Below the pieces are notes generated by a model that was not told the origin of the DNA, made no database searches, and was given only the letters and a program-made list of their open reading frames with translations. The translations under genes and the position numbers were made by a program. From Parashewanella spongiae (GTDB lineage Bacteria; Pseudomonadota; Gammaproteobacteria; Enterobacterales; Shewanellaceae), in assembly GCF_004358345.1 (NCBI RefSeq), contig NZ_CP037952.1:2232001-2296000 (forward strand): a DNA stretch of 64,000 nucleotides. Direction: 5' to 3'. Positions 8,989 through 18,283 of the stretch are shown one piece after another. Numbering within the stretch: position 1 is the stretch's first letter; each line of letters starts with the position of its first letter.

Positions 8989-9471
8989 ATGGCGATTGCT
9001 GACGATCAAGTTGTAAATTTTAATTACACGCTTCGTGATGAACAAGGCGAAAAAATAGAAGCTAATGACAAAAACGAGCCATTGGCTTATCTTCATGGTC
9101 ACAATAATATGATGCCAGGTATTGAAAAGTCAATCAGCGAGCATAGTGTTGGTGACTCGTTCACAGTGACACTTCCAGCATCTGAAACATATGGTGAGCG
9201 TCTAGAAGATGCAGAGCAACGGGTTTCTGTAAAACATCTTGTTGGTGCCAAAGTTTGGAAAGCTGGAATGCCAGCATTGGTCAACACAGATCAAGGTCAG
9301 CGCCAAGTTACGGTAGTTAAAGTGGGTAAGTTTATGGCAACAATTGATACTAACCATCCGTTGGCCGGTCGTGAATTAACTTTTGATATCGAAATTGTTG
9401 ACAGTCGCGAAGCTACAGCTGAAGAAATTGCTCATGGACACGTACATGGTAAAGGCGGACATCAACATTAA
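8989..9471 (+). CDS. slyD: SlyD-like FKBP-type peptidyl-prolyl isomerase
   Basis: A cytoplasmic prolyl isomerase/chaperone with an inserted flap domain. ATG 8989 is preferred over ATG 8983 because AGGA lies 6 nt upstream of it. The sequence shows the FKBP halves (VVNFNYTLRDEQGE, PLAYLHGHNNMMPGIE) around the insert-in-flap, LAGRELTFDIEIV, and a His-rich tail (HGHVHGKGGHQH) like the metal-binding tail of SlyD. 160 residues is usual. A short hairpin follows. Confidence 0.92.
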   Translation: MAIADDQVVNFNYTLRDEQGEKIEANDKNEPLAYLHGHNNMMPGIEKSISEHSVGDSFTVTLPASETYGERLEDAEQRVSVKHLVGAKVWKAGMPALVNTDQGQRQVTVVKVGKFMATIDTNHPLAGRELTFDIEIVDSREATAEEIAHGHVHGKGGHQH

Positions 9472-9490
9472 TTTTAATGATTAAAACATG

Positions 9491-9516
9491 AGTAGCATCT
9501 GAGTAGGTGCTATTTT
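9491..9516 (+). terminator. Terminator after slyD
   Basis: Stem TAGCATC / GGTGCTA followed by a T-run (TATTTTTAT), 20 bp downstream of the slyD stop. Confidence 0.6.
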
Positions 9517-9536
9517 TATCTTGTTTTCTCTGATTT

Positions 9537-10112
9537 ATACCAATTACAGTAATTAATCTCTCATTCAGCAAGAGCCAAAGGGTTTCAGTGCAAGGCACAA
9601 GCTCGAAGTACTAAGGGACGTGGCGGAAGAATGTATACCAATTTTATCGTCACTCCTGCGAACGCAGGAGTCCAGAGTCTTTGGTTAATTTGGGCACAAG
9701 TCGCTGGATACCTGCGTTCGCAGGTATGACAAATTAAGCGTTGAAATTTAAATTGGTATTATTTGAACTGCGACATCCCTAATTACCTGTCGATAAGTTC
9801 TTTGATAATTATTGTGCTCAGGATTAGTGCTATACAAGACGCAATGTAGGGCGCATAGCCGTAGCTATGTAACCGAAATTGCAACACCGTAGAGTGCTGA
9901 AACTGGGCACTAGAAAATCTTAAGAAACTTATGATCAGGTACTTATATCCCCTAACGGCCGCCATACAAAGCTGGCGTTCAACGCACTTCGTGCTTTTGT
10001 CGGGATAATTCAAGTGCTTGTAACGCAGTAATGGAACCCTTTAGCCAATTTCGATTGCACTTTGAGCACATACATAGCTCTGAGTTGAGCATTTAATTAC
10101 TGTAATTGATAT
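9537..10112. repeat. MITE-like element, family A, copy 2 (interrupted)
   Basis: Same termini as copy 1 (ATACCAATTACAGTAATTAA at the left and near-complement TTAATTACTGTAATTGATAT at the right). It contains shared blocks such as AGGGTTTCAGTGCAAGGCAC and TGGCGTTCAACGCACTT. It is longer because a 165-bp family B MITE sits inside it at 9615-9779, and it has an additional internal segment missing from copy 1. It fills most of the ~720 bp between slyD and the prohibitin gene; no gene is seen there. Confidence 0.75.
9615..9779. repeat. MITE family B, copy 1 (165 bp, TAA target duplication)
   Basis: Starts GGGACGTGGCGG and ends CGACATCCC, flanked by TAA at 9612-9614 and 9780-9782. It is identical to the reverse complement of 26110-26274 except for one base by my reading. 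It encloses two hairpins (CCTGCGAACGCAGG and CCTGCGTTCGCAGG) of the palindromic repeat family seen elsewhere in the window. The TWA duplication resembles the IS1031 branch of IS5 elements; no partner transposase is visible. Confidence 0.85.
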
Positions 10113-10195
10113 TACTTCTCCTAAATAATCCATCTTTGTTGTCAAAATGTAGATAGCTGGTAAAGTAATCCCACCAAAAAGAAAGGGAAGAATAA

Positions 10196-11080
10196 ATGGC
10201 TATCACGGATAAATTTTCAAGCAAACAAATTTTTAAATTTTTACCGATTGTTGCAATTATTATTGCAGGTATTAATGCATACTACACGGTAAATGAAGGA
10301 CACGTTGGGGTAATTAAACGGTTTGGAGAAGCGAAAGATCAACAGCCTCCAGGTTTGCACTTTAAGATCCCATTTATTGAAACCGTCGAAATGATTGAAG
10401 TGCGCACACGTAAAAATGCAGAAAAAATGGCATCAAGCACTAAAGAACAAATGCCTGTTACCATAGAAGTTTCGGTTAACTGGACAGTAGAAAAAGAAGC
10501 GGCTCTCGATCTCTTTAAGCGTTATGGTGGTTTAAGCCAATTTGAACAACGTATTCTAGATCCTCGTTTTAGAAGTGCAACTAAAGATACCATTCCACAA
10601 TTCGAGGCTGAGCAATTGATCCAAGATCGAGCGTCAGCAATTCAAGGTATAGAACGACGATTAACCGAAGAAATGGCTGGTTTTCCAGTTATCGTTGATA
10701 ACATCCAGATTGAAAATATCATCTTACCTGCGAAATACATCAGTTCGATTGAAATAAAACAAACGGAAAAAAACCTTGCAGCAGCTGAAGAGCATAAATT
10801 AGAACGTCAACGTTTTAAAGCTATGCAAGCAGTCAATACAGCAGATGCAGAAGCACAAAGTATTTTAAAGGTCGCTGAAGCCGATGCTCAAGCTATTTTG
10901 CTAAAAGGCAGAGCCGAAGCACAAGCTATTGAGGCGAAAGCCAAAGCACTTAAGAATAATCCACTTATCGTTAAGCTTACAGAAGCGCAAGCATGGGATG
11001 GGAAGTTGCCAGCAACAATGCTAGGCAGCGGTACAATGCCAATTATGGATTTGCGCAACTCACAAGAAAAAGGAAACTAA
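10196..11080 (+). CDS. Prohibitin-family (SPFH/Band 7) membrane protein
   Basis: A membrane-anchored scaffold of the SPFH superfamily. One N-terminal transmembrane helix (FLPIVAIIIAGINAYYTV) is followed by the Band 7 domain (VGVIKRFGEAKDQQPPGLHF, residues ~30-190). A coiled coil rich in Ala and Glu follows (about 190-260: AEAQSILKVAEADAQAI), used for oligomerisation in relatives. The length of 294 matches prohibitin-like bacterial proteins. The RBS AAGGGAAG precedes the start. The next gene, an esterase, starts 3 bp after the stop, so the two are very probably one transcript. Confidence 0.9.
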   Translation: MAITDKFSSKQIFKFLPIVAIIIAGINAYYTVNEGHVGVIKRFGEAKDQQPPGLHFKIPFIETVEMIEVRTRKNAEKMASSTKEQMPVTIEVSVNWTVEKEAALDLFKRYGGLSQFEQRILDPRFRSATKDTIPQFEAEQLIQDRASAIQGIERRLTEEMAGFPVIVDNIQIENIILPAKYISSIEIKQTEKNLAAAEEHKLERQRFKAMQAVNTADAEAQSILKVAEADAQAILLKGRAEAQAIEAKAKALKNNPLIVKLTEAQAWDGKLPATMLGSGTMPIMDLRNSQEKGN

Positions 11081-11083
11081 AAA

Positions 11084-11758
11084 ATGTCACTAGACTCCAA
11101 TGAAGCCATTGTTGTTGAACCTGATACAAAAGCAACAGCATGTGTTATTTGGTTACATGGACTCGGCGATTCTGGCGCAGGTTTTGCGCCAGTTGTTCCA
11201 ATGTTAGGTTTACCACAAGATCACTCAGTCCGTTTTATTTTTCCACACGCACCAGAGCAGCCTGTAACTATCAACGGCGGAGCTGTTATGCGTTCGTGGT
11301 ATGACATAAAAAGCATGAACTTACTCGAAAGGGCAGATCTGGACGGTGTGAAACAGTCTGAATTAAAAGTAAAACGTTTTATTGAATCTCAAATGGACTC
11401 AGGGATTCAATCAGAAAACATCATCTTGGCAGGTTTTAGCCAAGGTGGGGTGCTGAGCTTGTTTACAGGTTTACGTCTTCCATACAAATTAGCGGGCATC
11501 ATGGCGCTATCATGTTACTTGCCAGCTGGAGATAAATTGCCAGAAGGTATAAATGAAGTAAATAAAGATACACCAGTTTTACAGCATCATGGACAGCAAG
11601 ATCCAGTAGTTCCTGTAGATGCAGGGAAAATGGCGAACACGGCATTAATTAATGCTGGTTATTTAGCCGAGTGGAAATCGTACCCGATGCCGCACAGTGT
11701 TTTACCTCAACAATTGGCTGAAATTGGTCAATGGTTAAGCAAACAGCTTAATGTTTAA
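11084..11758 (+). CDS. Carboxylesterase/phospholipase, acyl-protein thioesterase-like alpha/beta hydrolase
   Basis: A cytoplasmic serine hydrolase of the Abhydrolase_2 family. Visible features are the oxyanion region IWLHGLGDSGAGF, the nucleophile elbow GFSQGG (Ser ~118), the acid in HHGQQDPVVPV and the catalytic His in MPHSVLP. 224 residues is standard. RBS AAGGA lies in the tail of the prohibitin gene, pointing to cotranscription. Relatives hydrolyse short-chain esters or acyl thioesters; the substrate cannot be told from sequence. Confidence 0.9.
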   Translation: MSLDSNEAIVVEPDTKATACVIWLHGLGDSGAGFAPVVPMLGLPQDHSVRFIFPHAPEQPVTINGGAVMRSWYDIKSMNLLERADLDGVKQSELKVKRFIESQMDSGIQSENIILAGFSQGGVLSLFTGLRLPYKLAGIMALSCYLPAGDKLPEGINEVNKDTPVLQHHGQQDPVVPVDAGKMANTALINAGYLAEWKSYPMPHSVLPQQLAEIGQWLSKQLNV

Positions 11759-12121
11759 AATGATATCTACAGCATAGAGAAAAATTATAAATATTGGTCA
11801 CTGTTTGTTTTATAAAATAATTAACTACGGTTGTTAATTTGTTTTTTAATTAATAAATTTAGGTGTTTAAGTTAAATATTTGCTTGAACACTTTTTAAAT
11901 AGATGGTGTTTAGTTAAATATTAAATTACTTGTTTAAAATTAAAGACAGTAAGGTGTTAGTTATTTTAATAAAAATAATAACTTAGTTCACACTTCTTAC
12001 TTTTTATTGTCACAATTTAATGACTCTTGTTGTTATTATGCGCCCCAATGAATCGATATGACTTCATATAAATAAAAGCTAAAGAATAATTTTAGCGATA
12101 TAAAATCAAGGGGTTGATAAA
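11759..12121. other. AT-rich intergenic region upstream of the nucleotidase gene
   Basis: About 360 bp of very AT-rich DNA without an ORF. It must carry the promoter of the following gene; TATTAT near 12035 could be a -10 element but I cannot pair it with a good -35. No repeat is seen. Confidence 0.4.
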
Positions 12122-14050
12122 ATGAGTAATGCATTAATTAAAGGCTTAGTTGCTACCGCAGTTTTAGCCGCGTTAACTGGTTGTGGAAGTGATAACAAAT
12201 CAACAACAGAACCTACACCAGTGCCGCCTATCGATACAAGATTTGATATGACAATCGCACATATCAATGATGTCCATTCTAATTTTGATGCACATGATTT
12301 CGATTTCACTGCTCAAGTCGATGAAGCCGACTTTAAAGTGAGAACTCAAGCTGGCGGTTATCCTAGAATCACTAAAAAACTCAAAGATCTACGAGCTACT
12401 GCTGAAAATAATGAACAGCCATTTCTAGCGTTATTAGGCGGAGACGCTTTCCAAGGCTCCCTATACTTTAGTTTACTAAAAGGTGAAGGTAACGCTCGAT
12501 TATTGAATGAAATGAAACTTGATGGCATGGCTATCGGTAACCATGAATTTGATTTAGGCAATGGGCCATTAATTGACTTTATTGAAAAAGCTAACTTCCC
12601 ATTACTAGCTGCAAACATGGACACCAGTAATGATGCAGATATGGACGCACTAGATAATTTAATGCCATATATCATTAAAGAGTTTGATGGCGTTAAAGTT
12701 GGTGTATTCGGACTTGTTTTAGAAGACCTAGAGACGATTTCTTCACCTGGTGAAAATTTAATTTTCAATAAAGAAATTGAGTCTGCACAAGCGACAGTTG
12801 ATTCTCTTGCAGAACAAGGCGTTAATAAAATAGTTATGGTGAGCCACATCGGAGTGGATCGAGATGTTAAAGTAGCCGAAGGGGTTAATGGTATCGATGT
12901 AATCGTGGGTGGCCATTCTCATTCTCTACTAGGCGATTTTACGAATATTGGACGTGGTAGCTCTAATGTTGCTTATGCACAAATGGTTACTAATCCAAAC
13001 GGTAATACGAAGACTTGCATAGTTCAAGCAGGTCAATATGCAGAAGCAGTTGGCAAAGTTGATGTCTCATTCTCAAATGGTGAAGTGGACACATGTGCTG
13101 GTGGGAATACACTTCTTATAAACGATGAGTTCAAGCACAAATATGATGGAAAAAAACGTACTCCATTAACCGAGGATGACCAAAGTAAAACCGTTAATTT
13201 TGTCGCTGCTCAATCAAACATTGAGATAGCAGATGAATCTAACATTGTCAGAGCTATTATTGATGAGGACTTTAAACCACTTCTAAATGAGTTTGAAAGT
13301 GAAGTGGTTGGCACGATTAATGATGCAAATGATGAGCAAAACCAATTAGATCATGTCCGTATACCAGGAAAGCGCAGAGATGGAGCATCTTTAGCTGAAA
13401 CAGGTTCCGAAGCAGGAGCTCATGTAGCAGCATCAATGGTTTGGAAACTGAACAATCATAATTTTAATGTTGATATGGCAATTACAAATACTGGTGGTGT
13501 TCGTGATCATATTAAAGAAGATAATGAAAATGGTATTAGCATTGGTTATGTTGTAGGTAGCTTACTGTATTTTAATAATAAACTATCAGTGGTTACGCTC
13601 AATGGTCAGAGTGTTAAAAAGCTTCTTGAAACAACAATTGATTATGGTATTAATACTTCCGATGGTGCTTTCCCAACTTTCGCAAATATTCAATTTACTT
13701 ATAATGGTAAAGCTGTAAAAGGTGAGCGTATTGAAAGCCTGCAAGTTTGTCCTGGTGGCGTAGCTGCAAATATGTGTGCCGATATTGATGTTTCGCAAAA
13801 TTACCGCATTGCAACTAATGAATATGTAGCGACAGGTAAAGATGGATATACTGTATTTGCTGAAGATAAAATTGGTGAAGTAGAAAACGCTGGCTTTATT
13901 GATAATGAAGTAATGGTTGAGTACATTAAGGACGTGAAAGTACTTGAAGAAATTCCAACAGGCCTTAACTTTATTGCTCCTGATTTTAAAGAAGATGGTA
14001 AGCCTTTTATCATTGACTCTCCGCTAATTAAGCCAGAAGATAACCAATAA
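12122..14050 (+). CDS. UshA-like 5'-nucleotidase / UDP-sugar hydrolase lipoprotein
   Basis: A metallophosphoesterase that releases phosphate from extracellular nucleotides or nucleotide sugars. The lipobox LAALTGCGS (Cys ~22) predicts a lipid anchor in the envelope. N-terminal catalytic-domain motifs are HINDVHSNFD, GGDAFQGS, GNHEFD, SHIG and GGHSHS. The C-terminal 5_nucleotid_C domain shows NTGGVRDHIK and a nucleotide-binding region near the end. 642 residues is somewhat longer than E. coli UshA (550). A second paralogue follows at 14342, separated by a terminator. Confidence 0.9.
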   Translation: MSNALIKGLVATAVLAALTGCGSDNKSTTEPTPVPPIDTRFDMTIAHINDVHSNFDAHDFDFTAQVDEADFKVRTQAGGYPRITKKLKDLRATAENNEQPFLALLGGDAFQGSLYFSLLKGEGNARLLNEMKLDGMAIGNHEFDLGNGPLIDFIEKANFPLLAANMDTSNDADMDALDNLMPYIIKEFDGVKVGVFGLVLEDLETISSPGENLIFNKEIESAQATVDSLAEQGVNKIVMVSHIGVDRDVKVAEGVNGIDVIVGGHSHSLLGDFTNIGRGSSNVAYAQMVTNPNGNTKTCIVQAGQYAEAVGKVDVSFSNGEVDTCAGGNTLLINDEFKHKYDGKKRTPLTEDDQSKTVNFVAAQSNIEIADESNIVRAIIDEDFKPLLNEFESEVVGTINDANDEQNQLDHVRIPGKRRDGASLAETGSEAGAHVAASMVWKLNNHNFNVDMAITNTGGVRDHIKEDNENGISIGYVVGSLLYFNNKLSVVTLNGQSVKKLLETTIDYGINTSDGAFPTFANIQFTYNGKAVKGERIESLQVCPGGVAANMCADIDVSQNYRIATNEYVATGKDGYTVFAEDKIGEVENAGFIDNEVMVEYIKDVKVLEEIPTGLNFIAPDFKEDGKPFIIDSPLIKPEDNQ

Positions 14051-14070
14051 AAAATAAATTTTTGAATTTT

Positions 14071-14096
14071 AGGCCGCTATTTTGCGGCCTTTTTTT
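14071..14096 (+). terminator. Rho-independent terminator
   Basis: Stem AGGCCGC / GCGGCCT with loop TATTTT and a seven-T tract, 20 bp after the nucleotidase stop. Confidence 0.92.
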
Positions 14097-14341
14097 ACAG
14101 CGATTAAAAATAATAAAATGTGACCAATGCAACACTTTTGATGGTATTTACTGTCACTGAATTTTTATAGCTTTTATATTGTTCACTTCTTTCTCAACAA
14201 ATACTTTTCTGTTTTCAATTCAATAGTTCTAATCTCTCATGCTGGACTGCATGGAGGTTACATTTCAATTAACATCAAACGTCAAGGCTGACCCAATTAG
14301 GTTAACTCTAGGGTTAACTATGTCTAGTTGTGAGGTTAAAA

Positions 14342-16111
14342 ATGAAAAATACATTCTCGAAAGGCATTGTTGTATCAGCAATAATGATCGCTCTATCTGG
14401 TTGTGGTGGTAGCAGTAATAGATCAACTCTAACAAATCCAGCAACATGCGCAGATGCTGGAGACGCATGCGTAAAATTCACCATAATGCATACAAATGAT
14501 AATCACGGACGTTTTTGGGAGAACAGCGATGGTGAGTACGGGATGGCTGCTCGAAAAGCATTAATAGATAGCATACGAACAGAAGTGAGACAAAATGGAG
14601 GTGAAACTCTTTTGCTTTCAGGTGGTGACATTAATACAGGTATACCAGAATCGGATCTTCAAGACGCGGAGCCAGATTTCGTGGGCATGAACGCCATAGG
14701 TTATAATGCAATGGCGGTTGGGAACCATGAATTTGACAATGCATTAACTGTTGTGGAGAAACAACGTGAATGGGCTAACTTCCCAATGCTATCTGCCAAT
14801 ATTTATAAAACCGAAAACGACACTCTAGTGAGGTACTTCGATCCTTATAAAGTGTTTACAATCGGTTCCTTACGTATAGCTGTAGTTGGTTTAACAACAG
14901 AAGATACAGAGACAATTGGTAATCCACAGTTTATTGGAGATCTGACATTCACGAAACCCACGGATGAAATTAAGAAAGTTATTAGTGAAATTAAAGCTAA
15001 TGATGAAGCAGATCTTATTTTTGCTGTAACGCATATGGGGCATTACGCTGATGCTGCGTTTGGGAGTAATGCACCTGGTGATGTGAGCATGGCTCGAGAG
15101 CTTCCTGAAGGTGATCTAGCAGCAATTATTGGCGGACACTCACAGGTTGCTGTGTGTATGGAATCAGGCACTAATACATATGCAAACTTTAAAGCAGGAG
15201 ACGCCTGTACACCAGATCAACAAAATGGCACCTACATTATGCAGGCCAGAGATTGGGGAAAATTTGTTGGTCGTGCTGATTTTGAATACTTCAATGGAAA
15301 ATTAAACCTAGCAAGCTATAAACTGATCCCTGTCAATTTGAAAGAAGAAGATTCAAATGGAAATTTGGTAACAATCGGTAATGCCCTAACTCCAAATATA
15401 ACTTTGCGTGATACATTAAAAGTGTTTCAAGATAAAATACAACCAACACTCGAAAAAGAAATAGCTAATATTTCTGAAAAGCTAGAGGGCGACAGAAAGG
15501 TTGTTAGAAATCAACAGACTAACCTTGGCCATTTTATTGCCGCAGCTCAAAAAAGTTCTCTTGATGATGTTGATTTTGCGATATTAAATTCAGGAGGTGT
15601 AAGAGCATCTATTAAACCTGGAGTTGTAAAAGTGAGAAATGCTTATATAGTTCAGCCTTTTAATAATAGTGTGAACAAAGTAACTATGACAGGAAGCGAT
15701 ATTGCAAGATATTTAGGTAGTGTTGCAACTATAAAAGTTGGTTCAGGGGGGTATGCCCAAATAATAAATGTAAATATGTCTGTTAACTGCGACAAACCAA
15801 CAGAGCCTGCGATCATAAACTCTATCGGTGGAGAGACATTTTCACCTACAGAAAAATATTCTTTTACAATCCCAAGCTTTAGTGTTGCTGGTGGTGATAA
15901 ATACCCAAATTTAAGAGCAGATGATAATAACTTTCAGGATGCAGAAATTTTTGTTGGCAAACTTGATGTGGACGTATTAAGGCAGTTTCTTGAATCTGAA
16001 TCGGCTAAAGACTCTGAAAACGGAATTATAGACCTTTCACCTTTTGAGCCAAATATTGAAGATATTACTTATGAAGGTTCTAATAATGTAAATGGGTGTG
16101 AAACACAATAA
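14342..16111 (+). CDS. Second 5'-nucleotidase-family lipoprotein
   Basis: ATG 14342 follows GAGG at 6 nt and is preferred over GTG 14330. The lipobox (IALSGCGG) predicts an envelope lipoprotein of ~589 residues. Metallophosphoesterase motifs are HTNDNHGRF, GGDINTGIPES, GNHEFDN, THMGH and GGHSQV; the C-terminal domain has NSGGVRASIKPG and an SVAGGDKYP segment. It has the same fold as the preceding gene but is clearly diverged, so this is probably an old duplication with different substrate preference. The upstream region holds a possible half Pho-type site (ACTGTCAC), too weak to call. Confidence 0.88.
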   Translation: MKNTFSKGIVVSAIMIALSGCGGSSNRSTLTNPATCADAGDACVKFTIMHTNDNHGRFWENSDGEYGMAARKALIDSIRTEVRQNGGETLLLSGGDINTGIPESDLQDAEPDFVGMNAIGYNAMAVGNHEFDNALTVVEKQREWANFPMLSANIYKTENDTLVRYFDPYKVFTIGSLRIAVVGLTTEDTETIGNPQFIGDLTFTKPTDEIKKVISEIKANDEADLIFAVTHMGHYADAAFGSNAPGDVSMARELPEGDLAAIIGGHSQVAVCMESGTNTYANFKAGDACTPDQQNGTYIMQARDWGKFVGRADFEYFNGKLNLASYKLIPVNLKEEDSNGNLVTIGNALTPNITLRDTLKVFQDKIQPTLEKEIANISEKLEGDRKVVRNQQTNLGHFIAAAQKSSLDDVDFAILNSGGVRASIKPGVVKVRNAYIVQPFNNSVNKVTMTGSDIARYLGSVATIKVGSGGYAQIINVNMSVNCDKPTEPAIINSIGGETFSPTEKYSFTIPSFSVAGGDKYPNLRADDNNFQDAEIFVGKLDVDVLRQFLESESAKDSENGIIDLSPFEPNIEDITYEGSNNVNGCETQ

Positions 16112-16124
16112 CGTTAGTCTATGA

Positions 16125-16157
16125 AAACTAAAGCCAATCACGAGGTTGGCTTTAGTT
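16125..16157. terminator. Bidirectional terminator between convergent genes
   Basis: Stem AAACTAAAGCCAA / TTGGCTTTAGTTT around a short loop. A/T-rich flanks on both sides fit termination of the nucleotidase (+) and the MFS transporter (-). Confidence 0.8.
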
Positions 16158-16200
16158 TCAAATGTTTATTGTTGAACCTTAGTCTTTCAAGCATAAATGA

Positions 16201-17394
16201 TTACTTACAACTTTTCATGTACAGCAAAACTCCAACTCCGACAACAGTAACTAACATCAATCCTGAAAACGGAACTGCAGTACCAGTATAAAGGAGGGCA
16301 AGTACAGGGCCTGCTAGTGCGCCACAACCAAAGCGTAAAGTGCCTATTACTGCAGTTGCAGTTCCTGTTTCTTTCTTGAATTTCATTAATACAATCGCAT
16401 CACAGCTTACAGACATGACGCCTAAGCTTGCCATAAGTGGCATGAGAAAAATCATGGTAAATTCATAACTGAGCGATAATATATTTACAGAAACTAAACC
16501 TGTAGCTGAAATGATTGCAATAACAGTTGCAGCATACAGCATGCGTTTCGCTCCGAATTTAGTGACTAACCTTGAGTTAATAATGTTTGCCGTCATCAAG
16601 GAACCAACATTTAAGCTAAAAATGACTGCAAAAAGGGTGCGATTTACCCCAAAAACTTCCATAAATACAAAAGCAGAAGCAGTGAGGTAACTGAAAAAAG
16701 CAAAGGAAGTTAATACGCCACTGGCTATGTATAATTTAACGCCTTCTTTCGTAAAAACGACAGAATATGCACCTAAAAATGATTTCTCAGTTCTTACGTT
16801 TTTATCTTTATCACTGGGCAATTTTAATTGAAAAATAACCATGAAAAGCATAAGTGCACTGTAAATAGAAAGAAATCTAAATATCCATTGCCATTGTGAA
16901 ATACCCAAAATAAGCGTGCCAACTGCTGGTGCAATTAAGGGCGCTATCATCATGATTAAACTTACATATGACATACCTTTTGCTGTATTTTCTTTATAAA
17001 CTTCCTTTATATATCCAGGAACTACGACAGTGGCTGCCGCACCTATAAGCGCTTGTAAAAAACGTAGAATAAAGAAACTGTTTATGTCACTTGAATAGCT
17101 AATCAATAGGCTGACTATTGAAAACCCTGTTAAGCCTAATATAACAAGAGGTCTGCGCCCAAACTTATCGGCTAAATACCCAAAAATAAGCATACCTAAG
17201 GCATAACCAGCTAAATATGTGCTTAAAGATTGCTGAACAACGGTCACCTCTGACGAAAACGTTTCAGCTATGTCTGTGAGAGCAGGCAGATACATATCAA
17301 TTGCTAGAGGTGTAATGGCGACTATGGCAGCAAGCATCGGGATTAAAACAAGCTTTGAAATGTTTTTGGGTGATAAACCTGAAGAAGAACTCAT
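16201..17394 (-). CDS. Bcr/CflA-type MFS drug transporter
   Basis: A proton-driven inner-membrane exporter with twelve predicted helices over ~397 residues. The N-terminal hallmark PLAIDMYLPAL of the Bcr/CflA family and the loop motif GYLADKFGRRPLVILG (MFS motif A) are present. The start is placed at ATG 17394, preceded by AGAGG; an upstream ATG at 17427 lacks such a site. Relatives export bicyclomycin, chloramphenicol or sulphonamides; the substrate here is unknown. It converges with the second nucleotidase and shares its terminator. Confidence 0.88.
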   Translation of the reverse strand: MSSSSGLSPKNISKLVLIPMLAAIVAITPLAIDMYLPALTDIAETFSSEVTVVQQSLSTYLAGYALGMLIFGYLADKFGRRPLVILGLTGFSIVSLLISYSSDINSFFILRFLQALIGAAATVVVPGYIKEVYKENTAKGMSYVSLIMMIAPLIAPAVGTLILGISQWQWIFRFLSIYSALMLFMVIFQLKLPSDKDKNVRTEKSFLGAYSVVFTKEGVKLYIASGVLTSFAFFSYLTASAFVFMEVFGVNRTLFAVIFSLNVGSLMTANIINSRLVTKFGAKRMLYAATVIAIISATGLVSVNILSLSYEFTMIFLMPLMASLGVMSVSCDAIVLMKFKKETGTATAVIGTLRFGCGALAGPVLALLYTGTAVPFSGLMLVTVVGVGVLLYMKSCK

Positions 17395-17623
17395 TGATAC
17401 CTCTAAAAATGACAACGTTATCTGCAATTTTTAAGTTGCGGATAGGCTTTTTGAAATCGAAATATGCTTGGGTTATCAACTGTGACAACCAAGGCAAAAA
17501 TGTTAGGAATTCAATCCATTAGAAAACTTAAACGATGATAAAATCGTAGGAGAGTTGTTTTTAAAAAATATTGATTGAAACTGGCTCAGTCACTTCTATG
17601 TCTACATTTTTATGAAGATATTA

Positions 17624-17937
17624 GGGTCTGTTGATCTTTCGTGATTGTTTTTGCAGCGATAAATTGGTTATTTTATGCAAGGCAGAGTTTGTGAGGTTTG
17701 GTTATTATCGACATACAAAACTGTCGTTACTTCGTTTCCAAATAAGAAAACGATAACGCAGCACCTTTGATTTAGAAAGAGCGACCAATTTACGCTCTCT
17801 CTTTTTTCGATGCTTTTGAGCATTCACTGTTCTGTGTTGTGACCAGCTCACTTAGATGGCTAAGCATCACTGCTCACGCCTTGAACAGATAAATGCTCAA
17901 ATACCACAAAATTTAATCCCGAAAGATCAACAGACCC
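17624..17937. repeat. MITE-like element, family C, copy 2
   Basis: A 314-bp element with termini GGGTCTGTTGATCTTTC / GAAAGATCAACAGACCC and no ORF. The left half matches the reversed right half of copy 1. The flanks are TTAG and CTAG when two terminal bases are assigned to the target, i.e. one mismatch from a YTAR duplication. It occupies most of the 617 bp between the MFS gene and the next minus-strand gene. Confidence 0.75.
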
Positions 17938-18010
17938 TAGGTAAGAAATATTAAATCAATTTTACTCTTTTTAAACAAACTAGTCATGTAAATTTACGCT
18001 AAGAAAGGAA

Positions 18011-18259
18011 TTATTTATCTCGATGAGATTCAACAATTATCGAAAATGGCAGTTTAGAAAGAAAATAATAATAACCTACTGCACCGAAACAAAAGCCAAG
18101 GACTGACCACAAGATTCTTTGATTTGTTGGTACATTAACCGGAGATATCACAGGTTTTAATGCAAAAATAACATGAACGGTCACTAAAAAGATGACTAAA
18201 CATGTAATGAGAGTACTAATATTAAAATCGAACACAGGATATTCCTTATCTAGTTTCAA
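18011..18259 (-). CDS. Small two-helix membrane protein
   Basis: 82 residues with hydrophobic segments ISTLITCLVIFLVTVHVIFA and LWSVLGFCFGAVGYYYFL. The second helix resembles PLDc_N-type anchors but the match is weak. It lies 25 bp downstream of the GST gene on the same strand and may be cotranscribed. Function unknown. Confidence 0.6.
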   Translation of the reverse strand: MKLDKEYPVFDFNISTLITCLVIFLVTVHVIFALKPVISPVNVPTNQRILWSVLGFCFGAVGYYYFLSKLPFSIIVESHRDK

Positions 18260-18283
18260 TTATGGAATTATTATATTGCCTTA

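Noticed and set aside
8041-9471. A new defence operon around the WYL regulator
   Set aside because: The neighbours are a transglycosylase and slyD, both housekeeping-type; no effector or nuclease gene is present.
9783-10013. Minus-strand 76-codon ORF within MITE family A
   Set aside because: It lies inside a non-coding repeat and is not shared in frame with copy 1.
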